The notes under the pieces were generated by a model, which saw only the letters and a list, made by a program, of their open reading frames with translations, was not told where the DNA came from and did not search any database. Of a DNA stretch of 12,352 nucleotides, positions 5,600 to 12,203 are shown in pieces. This stretch comes from Candidatus Opitulatrix cubana (GTDB lineage Bacteria > Actinomycetota > Actinomycetes > Actinomycetales > Bifidobacteriaceae). The number at the start of each line of letters is the position of its first letter. Within the stretch, counting starts at the first letter, position 1. Made by a program: the position numbers and the translations under genes. The stretch spans positions 1 through 12,352 of the forward strand of contig JAITBJ010000068.1 in the NCBI GenBank assembly GCA_031283665.1. The letters run 5' to 3'.

Positions 5600-7018
5600 A
5601 TGGACAAAAAAAAGATAGTAGACTTAATTGAGAAAAATAATATACGATTTATAAATGTGAGATTTATAGACTTGCCAGGAGTTCAGCAGCATTTAAATAT
5701 ACCCTCAAAAATGTTTTTAGATTCTGTGATTGCTGATGGTTTAGCGTTTGACGGTTCTTCAATAAAAGGCTTTCAAACTATAAATGAATCAGATTTAAAA
5801 CTGGTTCCTGATTTTGATACAGCATATATAGACCCTTTTAAAAAAGAGCCTACTCTTGCTATGTCATTTAGTGTAGTAGATCCTATCACAAATAATGCGT
5901 ACGAAAAAGACCCTCGCCAAGTGGCATTTAAAACAGAAGAATATATTCGCTCAACAGGCATTGCTGATCAAATCTTCTTTGCGCCAGAAGCAGAGTTTTA
6001 TATTTTTGATGATGTGAGGTTTAATACTTCTATAAATGAGGGATACTATTCTATAGACTCTACAGAGGGCGCTTGGAACACAGGCACAAATTATGCAGAT
6101 GGAAACTCTGGGCACCGGCCTAAGATTAAGGGCGGATATTTTCCAGTTCCCCCTGTGGACCAAACTGCTGAAATAAGAGATGAAATTGTAGCTAATTTGC
6201 AGAATGCTGGTTTTGAGGTAGAGCGCTCTCATCATGAAGTGGGCACTGCAGGGCAGCAAGAAGTCAATTATAAGTTTTCCACTCTAACGCGTGCTGCAGA
6301 TGATTTAATGACTTTTAAATATATTGTGAAAAACACATGCTTTGAAAACGGTCAAACAGCTACATTTTTGCCAAAGCCTCTTTTTGATGATAATGGTTCA
6401 GGTATGCACTGCCATCAGTCGCTATGGAAAAAAGGAAAGCCGCTCTTTTTTGAAAGCGGAAAATATGGTGATTTATCTGATATTGCGCGGTGGTATATCG
6501 GTGGCATTATCAAGCATGCACCAAGCATTTTAGCATTTACAAATCCTACTACTAATTCATATAGAAGATTAGTGCCAGGTTTTGAAGCTCCTACATATTT
6601 AGTTTACTCAGCTAGAAACCGCTCTGCTGCAATCAGAATCCCAATCACAGGTTCATCACCAGCTGCAAAGCGTATAGAGTTTAGAATCCCAGATCCATCA
6701 TCAAATCCATATTTAGCTTTTTCAGCACAAGCTCTTGCAGGAATAGATGGTGTGATAAATAAAATCGAGCCACCAAAACCTGTGGACGGAAATCTTTATG
6801 CAATGAGCGAAAAAGCTCTTTCCAAAATAAAAACAGTTCCTGACTCATTAGAAAAATCATTAGATGCTCTGAAAAAAGATTATAAGTTTTTGCTTGCTGG
6901 AGGCTGCTTTACAGAGGATTTAATTCAAACTTGGATAGATTATAAGCAGCATAATGAAATAGACTATTTGAAAGTTAGACCTACGCCTGGCGAATTTGAA
7001 TTATATTTTGATATTTAA
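5600..7018 (+). CDS. glnA: Glutamine synthetase type I
   Basis: Cytosolic dodecameric enzyme joining glutamate and ammonia to glutamine with ATP; 472 aa, the usual GSI length. Motifs in order are FDGSSIKGF (50-58), APEAEFYIF with metal-ligand Glu130/Glu132, GGYFPVPPVD, HHEVGTAGQQE (Glu213, Glu221), NGSGMHCHQS with His270, NPTTNSYRRLVPG, NRSAAIRIP and a RIEFRIPDPSSNPYLA segment. The C-terminal half has NLY with Tyr at about 400, the position adenylylated by GlnE in GSI-beta enzymes. The residues after it (AMSEKALSK) differ from the usual ELPPEE. The ATG directly follows the DUF4191 stop, with AAGG 4 nt upstream, indicating translational coupling. nadE follows 2 nt after the stop. All catalytic positions I can recognise are intact. 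Confidence 0.97.
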   Translation: MDKKKIVDLIEKNNIRFINVRFIDLPGVQQHLNIPSKMFLDSVIADGLAFDGSSIKGFQTINESDLKLVPDFDTAYIDPFKKEPTLAMSFSVVDPITNNAYEKDPRQVAFKTEEYIRSTGIADQIFFAPEAEFYIFDDVRFNTSINEGYYSIDSTEGAWNTGTNYADGNSGHRPKIKGGYFPVPPVDQTAEIRDEIVANLQNAGFEVERSHHEVGTAGQQEVNYKFSTLTRAADDLMTFKYIVKNTCFENGQTATFLPKPLFDDNGSGMHCHQSLWKKGKPLFFESGKYGDLSDIARWYIGGIIKHAPSILAFTNPTTNSYRRLVPGFEAPTYLVYSARNRSAAIRIPITGSSPAAKRIEFRIPDPSSNPYLAFSAQALAGIDGVINKIEPPKPVDGNLYAMSEKALSKIKTVPDSLEKSLDALKKDYKFLLAGGCFTEDLIQTWIDYKQHNEIDYLKVRPTPGEFELYFDI

Positions 7019-7020
7019 TT

Positions 7021-8661
7021 ATGAAAATAGCACTTGCACAAATTAACACAACTGTTGGAGATTTGCGCTCTAATAGAGAAAGCATTTTTGCATATTGTGA
7101 AAAAGCTTCAGATGCAGGAGCACAAATAATAGTATTTCCAGAAATGTCAGTGTCAGGCTACCCTATAAAAGATTTATCATTTTCAAAAGATTTTTTAGAA
7201 AGCTGCTATGCAAGTTTACAAAAAATTGCTTCACAGACAAAAAAAGGAAAGCCGTTTGAAAAGTTGCAAATTGTTTTAGGGCTTCCTACTTTTTCAAAAA
7301 TGCATAAACCGCATAATTCACTTGCTATTGTAGAAAGAGGAAAAATTGCTTACATTTATAATAAACAGCAGCTTCCTAATTTTGATGAGTTTTCTGAAGT
7401 AAGAAACTTTACTGCAGGTCAGGGTTTTTCGGTTCATTATTCTATATCTGATAATATCACATTTAATTATGCTCCTTTAATTTGCGAAGATATATGGGAT
7501 GGACCAGATGGAGAAAATATAATTGACGAGACTGTGCTACCTATTTTTGAATTAGCAGATATTGCAATTGTGATAAACTCGTCTCCATTTAATGATAGGA
7601 AAAAATCTTTAAGAGATGCAGCAGTTTCTGCCTTTGCGCATAAAATAAAAAAAGATGTGATTTATGTAAACCAAGTAGGCGGCGAAGATGATTTAGTTTT
7701 TGATGGTTCATCATTTGTAATAAATAAGCAGGGCTTTAAAGTGCAACAGGCGAAATCTTTCACAGAAGATTTTGTAGTATATGACACTGAAGTAAGTTAT
7801 AAACCTGTAAGACTTGGAGTAGATAATATAGCTGATATTTATAAGGCGTGCGTGCTTTCAATTTACGATTATGTTCGCAAAAGCGGTTTTGAGCGTGTAT
7901 GTATTGGAGCTAGCGGAGGAATAGATTCTTCATTAGTGGCGGTGATGGCTGTTGACGCATTAGGAGCAGAAAATGTGAAATTAGTTTCTATGCCGTCCGC
8001 AGTTTCAAGTAAAGAATCTGTGACAGATGCAGAGGAATTGGCAAAAAAACTCAAAACAGATTTTGAGATTATTCCTATAAATAAATATGTTGATGATTTT
8101 CAAAATGATTTGCAATTAGAGAGCACAGCAGCAGAAAATGTGCAATCACGAATTAGAGGTTTAATTTTGATGGGAGTGTCTAATCGTGAGGGAAGTTTAG
8201 TGCTAGCGCCAGGAAATAAATCTGAATTAGCAGTGGGATATTCCACACTTTACGGCGACACAGTAGGAGCCTATGCACCAGTTAAAGATGTATACAAAAC
8301 TGATATTATCAAATTAGCGAAATGGCGTAATTCAAAAAGCACAGCGCTTACTAAAAACCCTATTCCAGCAAATGTGTTTGTAAAAGAGCCGTCTGCGGAG
8401 CTAAAGCCTAATCAAAAAGATTCTGATTCTCTTTTAGATTATTCTGTGCTTGATAAACTTTTGAAACTGTTAATTGAAAAAGGCGAATCTGTAACTACAA
8501 TTATTGAGCGTGGATTCAAAAAGGCAGATGTTTTGAAAATAGCAAAACTTTATAATACTTCTGAATATAAACGACGCCAATATCCACCAGGTCCAAAATT
8601 GACTTCTAAGTCATTTGGTCCAGATCGTCGTATTCCTCTGCATTATTCTTATACCAAATAG
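7021..8661 (+). CDS. nadE: Glutamine-dependent NAD+ synthetase
   Basis: Last step of NAD+ synthesis: amidation of deamido-NAD+ using ammonia released from glutamine. There are two domains. An N-terminal nitrilase-type glutaminase (about 1-260) carries the Glu41-Lys115-Cys155 triad (FPEMSVSGY, YNKQQLPN, APLICEDIWD). A C-terminal synthetase has the ATP-pyrophosphatase loop SGGIDSS at about 298-304, GNKSELAVGY, KNPIPANVF, and the end KRRQYPPGPK...GPDRR. Its 546 aa is the shorter bacterial form rather than the roughly 680-aa mycobacterial type. It starts 2 nt after the glnA stop with no clear ribosome site, so translation probably depends on ribosomes finishing glnA. Placing it after glnA couples glutamine supply to a glutamine user. 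Its last 56 bp overlap the convergent glycosyltransferase gene. Confidence 0.96.
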   Translation: MKIALAQINTTVGDLRSNRESIFAYCEKASDAGAQIIVFPEMSVSGYPIKDLSFSKDFLESCYASLQKIASQTKKGKPFEKLQIVLGLPTFSKMHKPHNSLAIVERGKIAYIYNKQQLPNFDEFSEVRNFTAGQGFSVHYSISDNITFNYAPLICEDIWDGPDGENIIDETVLPIFELADIAIVINSSPFNDRKKSLRDAAVSAFAHKIKKDVIYVNQVGGEDDLVFDGSSFVINKQGFKVQQAKSFTEDFVVYDTEVSYKPVRLGVDNIADIYKACVLSIYDYVRKSGFERVCIGASGGIDSSLVAVMAVDALGAENVKLVSMPSAVSSKESVTDAEELAKKLKTDFEIIPINKYVDDFQNDLQLESTAAENVQSRIRGLILMGVSNREGSLVLAPGNKSELAVGYSTLYGDTVGAYAPVKDVYKTDIIKLAKWRNSKSTALTKNPIPANVFVKEPSAELKPNQKDSDSLLDYSVLDKLLKLLIEKGESVTTIIERGFKKADVLKIAKLYNTSEYKRRQYPPGPKLTSKSFGPDRRIPLHYSYTK

Positions 8662-9616
8662 ACGGTTTCCAATCAGATTTCATAATTTCTTTAGACCTCA
8701 TATACCCCTCTATTAGAGCTGCAAAAGATGTGGATGGTGTTTTGTCCACAGTAAAAATCCGAATTGCTTCTTTCACAAATGTTAAAAATGTGCCAAATGA
8801 GAAAAGTATATGATTATAATCTCCAAATAGTTTATAATAATTTGCCATATATCCTCTGTTTTTCATCATATGATAGCGGACAATATCAGATGTGCTTCTT
8901 AAATGGCGGATTCCTAAATCAAGATTTTTGACCTCACGAGTTCTTTGCAAAATAAGACCCTCTACGTATACAGGCTGCGTGTAATGAGTAGCTAAATAGC
9001 CATAAATAGTATCATCCCAATATATGAAAAACCGTGGATCAGGAAAACCAATTTTGTCTACAATTTTTCGGTTGAAAATAGTTCCCTCAAAGCATGCTGT
9101 GTTCATTGGGCGAGCTTCACCTGGTGCAAGACTTGGTGAGGAAAGAGGGTTTGGGATTCCAAGCTTTTCGCTAAAACGATATTGCCAATAAAAAGTAGAC
9201 ATATCATAATCCATTCTTTGACCCTGAATCATTGAATGATTTTCCATCCGTGGAAGCAAAATATCTAATGCAAGAGGGAGCACTTTCACATCATCATCTA
9301 TTAACCAGAACCATTTGTATCCGTCTTCATACGCTGCACGAGTTCCGGTGTAAAATCCTCCAGCTCCTCCAGTATTTTTTTCGTTTGCAATATATTTAAA
9401 GTTTAGGGTTTCTGTAGAGGTTTTTGATTTTAAACGCGGCTGATTTTTTTGAAAGCGGTCAACAATTTTTTTAGTTGCATCAGAGTTTTCATTGTCTACT
9501 ATATAAACTCTTCCCGGTTTTATATTCATTTTAGTTATAGAATCTAGCAAGATTTCTAAAAGCTCTTGCCGCTTATATGTCACTACAATTATTGCGATTT
9601 CGTCAGGATTAGTCAT
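8606..9616 (-). CDS. Family 2 glycosyltransferase, galactofuranosyltransferase-like
   Basis: GT-A-fold glycosyltransferase of 336 aa, probably membrane-associated and building an envelope polysaccharide from a nucleotide sugar. The N-terminal Rossmann-like part has IAIIVVTYKRQELLEILLDS (7-26), VDNENSDAT and NTGGAGGFYTGTRAA, leading to the metal-binding DDD at about 107-109 (FWLIDDDV). A second motif FIYWDDTIYGY near 198-208 matches the WDD block of GlfT-type galactofuranosyltransferases, the basis for the subfamily suggestion; other GT2 subfamilies such as rhamnosyltransferases are possible. A hydrophobic stretch (about 270-290) may touch the membrane. It starts 24 bp after the MFS stop with its own TATAAT 6 nt before the ATG. 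Its C-terminal codons (EEYDDLDQMT) lie antisense to the conserved NadE C-terminus. Confidence 0.85.
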   Translation of the reverse strand: MTNPDEIAIIVVTYKRQELLEILLDSITKMNIKPGRVYIVDNENSDATKKIVDRFQKNQPRLKSKTSTETLNFKYIANEKNTGGAGGFYTGTRAAYEDGYKWFWLIDDDVKVLPLALDILLPRMENHSMIQGQRMDYDMSTFYWQYRFSEKLGIPNPLSSPSLAPGEARPMNTACFEGTIFNRKIVDKIGFPDPRFFIYWDDTIYGYLATHYTQPVYVEGLILQRTREVKNLDLGIRHLRSTSDIVRYHMMKNRGYMANYYKLFGDYNHILFSFGTFLTFVKEAIRIFTVDKTPSTSFAALIEGYMRSKEIMKSDWKPSIWYKNNAEEYDDLDQMT

Positions 9617-9631
9617 ACATAAATTATAGCA
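9617..9631 (-). promoter_or_regulatory. Extended -10 promoter of the glycosyltransferase, leaderless
   Basis: The minus strand reads TGC TATAAT TTATGT ATG: an extended consensus -10 ending 6 nt before the start. It is packed into the 24-bp gap after the MFS gene, so the glycosyltransferase could be transcribed independently as well as by read-through. Confidence 0.65.
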
Positions 9632-9640
9632 TAAAGGGGT

Positions 9641-11029
9641 TTAGGAAGTAATTTTCTTATATTCTCCTTTTACAGCATCTGCTGGAATAGTTAAATCTCT
9701 ATTAAGGGTTTCGGGACTTATAAAAGATGCGATAGCTGAAAAGAGCATAGTGGTGGCAGCATAAATTGCTACAGGAAGCCATGAAGAAGTAGCTGCTAAA
9801 AGAGCCGCTGAAATAAGAGGTGCAATTCCGCCCCCAATTACTGAAGAAAGCTCTCTTGCAATAGTCATTCCTGCATAGCGATATTTAGATCCAAAAAGTT
9901 CGGGAAAGTAGCTCATTTGAATTCCTACACTTCCGTATGCTGCAAAGATGTAGCCCAAAAATACAGAGATTGCTACTAAAATAGTTAATCCGCTATCAAG
10001 AAACGAGAAATAAATAAATGGCAGAACTATAGAAATGGAAGCGATGAAAACGGTTGGCTTTTTTCTTCCAATTTTGTCAGAAATATAGCCCCAGAAAAAG
10101 CTGCTAGCCATTCCAATTATAGCGCCTACTAATTGTATATTTGTGATTAACGGTTTTGAGAAAAATATGCTTTCACCTGCAGAAGTTGTTCCTACTATCA
10201 CTTTTGTAGTAACGAAAGTAACGAAAAATGTTTGGACTATATAACTCTGCGTATTTGGTCCCCAGTTCATAAAAAAGACTTTTAAAATAGTTCTCCAGCC
10301 GTATTTAAATGCTTCTGAAACAGGTGCTTTATTCGTTTCGTATTTTTTACTAGCTTCTTTTTTTACATATTCAAAAACAGGGGATTCTGCAATATGAGCT
10401 CTAATCAAAAATGCTGCACCAGTTACTAAAATTGAAAATAAAAATGGTATTCTCCATCCCCATGCGACCATAGCGCTTTCAGGAACCACTAATTGAAGTA
10501 GTGCAAAAATAAGTGTGCCTAAAACGACTCCTGCAGCTGCACCAATCATTACCGAACTAGCTAATCTTCCACGAGTTCCTACTTTTGCTGTTTCTGTTAA
10601 AAGCGTGGCACTTCCGGCTTGTTCTGCACCAGCTCCCATACCTTGCAAAAATCTTAAAACAAAAAGAATAATTGCTGCCCACTGACCGATAATTGTGTAA
10701 GATGGTATACAACCAATTAAAAATGTGGCGCTTCCCATTAGTGCAAGAGTGCCAAATAGCACCCATTTTCGTCCGAGCTTTTCGCCAAAATGAGAAAAAA
10801 TAAGTCCACCAATTGGCCGCGCGCAAAAGCCCACTGCATAACCGATAAATGCTTTTAGAGCTCCAACTAGCGGATCGGCGTCATTGGGGAAAAAGACTTG
10901 TGGAAAAACTAATGCTGCTGCTAATCCATAAGACACAAAATCGAATTGCTCTAAAGCTGTGCCAACTCCACCAGCAATTGCCACTCTTCGAATGTTTTTA
11001 TCATTTGCAGTAAGTGCTTTTTCTTTCAT
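9641..11029 (-). CDS. Major facilitator transporter, metabolite:H+ symporter (MHS) type
   Basis: Twelve-helix inner-membrane secondary transporter, 462 aa, of the MHS group that includes ShiA, ProP, KgtP and YhjE. Signs are the N-terminal TALEQFDFVSYGLAAAL in helix 1, the helix 2-3 loop with FGEKLGRKWVL, the equivalent loop in the second half GYISDKIGRKKP, RFLQGMGAGAEQAGSATLL in helix 4, and WGWRIPFLFS. The family moves organic acids, osmolytes or aromatic precursors with protons. The specific substrate cannot be told from sequence; YhjE/ShiA-like members look closest. The start follows an extended -10 by 6 nt and has no ribosome site. It lies in the same direction as the upstream tail-fibre-like gene (71 bp away) and the downstream glycosyltransferase. 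Confidence 0.92.
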   Translation of the reverse strand: MKEKALTANDKNIRRVAIAGGVGTALEQFDFVSYGLAAALVFPQVFFPNDADPLVGALKAFIGYAVGFCARPIGGLIFSHFGEKLGRKWVLFGTLALMGSATFLIGCIPSYTIIGQWAAIILFVLRFLQGMGAGAEQAGSATLLTETAKVGTRGRLASSVMIGAAAGVVLGTLIFALLQLVVPESAMVAWGWRIPFLFSILVTGAAFLIRAHIAESPVFEYVKKEASKKYETNKAPVSEAFKYGWRTILKVFFMNWGPNTQSYIVQTFFVTFVTTKVIVGTTSAGESIFFSKPLITNIQLVGAIIGMASSFFWGYISDKIGRKKPTVFIASISIVLPFIYFSFLDSGLTILVAISVFLGYIFAAYGSVGIQMSYFPELFGSKYRYAGMTIARELSSVIGGGIAPLISAALLAATSSWLPVAIYAATTMLFSAIASFISPETLNRDLTIPADAVKGEYKKITS

Positions 11030-11044
11030 AGGATTATTATAGCA
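11030..11044 (-). promoter_or_regulatory. Extended -10 promoter of the MHS transporter, leaderless
   Basis: The minus strand reads TGC TATAAT AATCCT ATG: consensus -10 with TGn, ending 6 nt before the ATG, and no -35 (AAAATT at the expected place). The TGCTATAAT core is identical to that of the glycosyltransferase promoter. Confidence 0.68.
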
Positions 11045-11100
11045 CGAAAAAATGAAAGAATTTTTAAAAGATTTAGACTGTTTTTAGTTAAATGTTTAAA

Positions 11101-11715
11101 TTACGCTTCTCTAATTATATAAGGGAAATTAAACATAAGTCTCAAACTAGTACTCCTTGGAACATTAGCATTGTTATTCCAAGTTTTTATTAGGTCAGTT
11201 CCGCCAGGTGTATCTAATTCTGCCCATAAAAATTGGGCCGCTCCTGATGCTCCTGTTATCCAAACCGAGCCAACGGCTTGGTGCTTTTCTACTGTTTTAT
11301 ATCCTGATGGCAAACTAGCAATAGTTACTGCTTCAAAATTACCTGTTGCAATAGTAACATAAGCATCTATTTCCACATATCCCAAAATATCTCCATTTGT
11401 TTGTTTATATCCAATAAACTTTGCTTCACTACTTCCAAAATTAAAATATGCTCCATTATTTAGTGTAATAGAAACTGTAACTTTTTGACCAGTGTTAGCA
11501 AATTTAGTGTCTATTTCTGATTTAGAGTATAAACTTAAATTATCTCTTGCTGTTTCTGCTGTGTTTGCACTTGTGCCACCTTTAGCAATTGGTAAAACGG
11601 AACTGTTGCTATCAGTAGATGATCGCAACTCATATCCGCCAATTGCGCAAATTGCTCCAAATAATAAAACTGTTATAATAGTGCCGATTTTTTGTGGTTT
11701 AATTTTTGTATTCAT
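11101..11715 (-). CDS. Membrane-anchored protein with phage tail-fibre-like segment
   Basis: Unrecognised 204-aa protein, probably displayed outside the membrane. A short basic N-terminus (K4, K6, K9) precedes one hydrophobic helix at about 10-29, predicting a cytoplasmic N-terminus and exported C-terminus, or an uncleaved signal. There is no convincing lipobox around Cys23. Residues 41-71 (LPIAKGGTSANTAETARDNLSLYSKSEIDT, seen in two pieces) strongly resemble the GGTGATT..(A)AR.NLG(L) motif recurring in phage tail-fibre and collar proteins. The C-terminal part (about 78-204) is beta-rich, with IASLPSGYK resembling the LP.GY.P element of tail-fibre tips. No other phage gene is nearby, so it may be a captured tail-fibre piece used as a surface or adhesion protein; that is inference. 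Its promoter zone carries eight G on the coding strand. Confidence 0.7.
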   Translation of the reverse strand: MNTKIKPQKIGTIITVLLFGAICAIGGYELRSSTDSNSSVLPIAKGGTSANTAETARDNLSLYSKSEIDTKFANTGQKVTVSITLNNGAYFNFGSSEAKFIGYKQTNGDILGYVEIDAYVTIATGNFEAVTIASLPSGYKTVEKHQAVGSVWITGASGAAQFLWAELDTPGGTDLIKTWNNNANVPRSTSLRLMFNFPYIIREA

Positions 11716-11727
11716 AGTTATAGTTTA
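11716..11727 (-). promoter_or_regulatory. Candidate -10 of the tail-fibre-like gene, leaderless
   Basis: The minus strand reads TAAACT ATAACT ATG: a TANNNT hexamer ending 6 nt before the start, in the same position as the other leaderless promoters here but without TGn. No ribosome site is seen. A second TATAAT (11766-11761) further upstream is an alternative, giving a leader of roughly 40 nt. Confidence 0.45.
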
Positions 11728-11743
11728 CAAAAAAATCGCCGAA

Positions 11744-11751
11744 CCCCCCCC
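11744..11751 (-). repeat. Homopolymeric tract of eight G (coding strand) at the -35 position
   Basis: Eight consecutive C on the plus strand read as G8 upstream of the tail-fibre-like gene. The tract ends 16 bp before its TAAACT hexamer, where a -35 would sit. It is the longest G/C run I noticed in an otherwise A/T-dominated window. Confidence 0.85.
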
Positions 11752-11898
11752 GTGCACATAATTATAACAATTTGGTAACATTTTTAATTTTTAAAAGGTT
11801 TCGATGTTAAAAGTTAAAAACTGCTTTAATAACAATAAACATATATAGAAAAGTAATGTTTTCAACAATGCTGCTATTTTAACATTTTTAGTCTTAAC

Positions 11899-11933
11899 TT
11901 GACAAATGATATTAAAAGTGTCAGACTACGATT
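11899..11933 (+). promoter_or_regulatory. Full promoter of the toxin-antitoxin candidate, with inverted repeat
   Basis: A consensus -35 TTGACA (11899-11904), a 17-bp spacer, then TGT CAGACT and 6 nt (ACGATT) before ATG 11934. The -10 is weak (CAGACT) but keeps the key second A and last T and has TGn. Inverted arms TGACA (11900-11904) and TGTCA (11919-11923), 19 bp from centre to centre, overlap the -35 and the upstream edge of the -10, suggesting an autorepressor site. Confidence 0.6.
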
Positions 11934-12194
11934 ATGGATTATTTTGATATGGAGTTTGCACGAAGTGCATTTAAACACGAGTTTAAAACTTCATTGCAAA
12001 TAAGAAATCTTTTGCTTTATCGACAGCTTAAACGGAAGCAAAGAGAAGATATTGACGACATTTTTCTTGTTTTGTGTGTTAGTGATAAAGGCAAACCGGT
12101 TTTAGTTATATACGAACAAATTAGTCCTACTAAAATAAAAATTTTTCATTGTATGAGTCTGTCAAGTTTTGAAAAATGGGAGAATATAAGGTAA
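11934..12194 (+). CDS. Putative toxin of a small two-gene module (RelE/BrnT-like size)
   Basis: Small protein of 86 aa. The N-terminal FARSAFKHEFKTSLQIRNLL resembles the conserved SA.KHG.t...I..AL opening of small actinobacterial proteins often paired with an antitoxin and loosely resembling BrnT/RelE toxins. A beta-hairpin follows (DDIFLVLCVSDKGKPVLVIYEQ) and then KIKIFHCMSLSSFEKW, again like the VIHAM.L ending of that group. It is basic in the middle (RQLKRKQRED). It is preceded by a complete promoter with no ribosome site, favouring leaderless ATG 11934 over the in-frame ATG at 11949. The second gene starts 9 bp downstream. Size, order, neighbour and promoter symmetry suggest a type II toxin-antitoxin module; no catalytic residue is certain, so an uncharacterised small protein remains possible. 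Confidence 0.6.
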   Translation: MDYFDMEFARSAFKHEFKTSLQIRNLLLYRQLKRKQREDIDDIFLVLCVSDKGKPVLVIYEQISPTKIKIFHCMSLSSFEKWENIR

Positions 12195-12203
12195 AATAGA
12201 ATT
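12192..12203 (+). promoter_or_regulatory. Possible internal promoter of the second module gene
   Basis: TAAAAT AGAATT ATG: a -10-like hexamer ending 6 nt before the start and sharing its TAA with the upstream stop codon. No TGn is present. The overlapping AAGG at 12188-12191, 12 nt before the ATG, is only a weak ribosome site, so either internal transcription or read-through translation is possible. Confidence 0.35.

Larger units (their letters stand above)
11716..11933. other. 218-bp AT-rich divergent intergenic region
   Basis: This gap separates the tail-fibre-like gene from the toxin-like gene. It holds the G8/C8 tract, a TATAAT on the minus strand (11766-11761), an 11-bp direct repeat TAACATTTTTA (11776-11786 and 11880-11890) and the toxin promoter at its right end. 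I see no small ORF with start signals and no RNA-like hairpin. The sharp fall in G+C suggests a regulatory or insertion-prone junction. Confidence 0.5.

Noticed and set aside
5951..6259. 102-residue minus-strand open frame inside glnA
   Set aside because: Shadow of a highly conserved glnA region, Cys/Ile-rich translation without family resemblance.
10557..10826. 89-residue minus-strand open frame inside the MHS transporter
   Set aside because: Same strand, different frame within a well-matched transporter gene; Trp/Cys/Ser-rich translation typical of a frame shadow.
11101..11715. Prophage remnant
   Set aside because: Only one tail-fibre-like motif exists, fused to a membrane helix, and the neighbours are ordinary transport and glycosylation genes; the evidence does not support calling a prophage.
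11776..11890. Direct repeat TAACATTTTTA (two copies) as an attachment site or transposon mark
   Set aside because: Eleven A/T-dominated bases can recur by chance in this AT-rich gap; no integrase, transposase or longer flanking match is present.
11957..11969. Small hairpin TGCAC-GAA-GTGCA at the start of the toxin-like gene
   Set aside because: Only 5-bp arms, within coding sequence, with no T-run and no sign of regulatory function.
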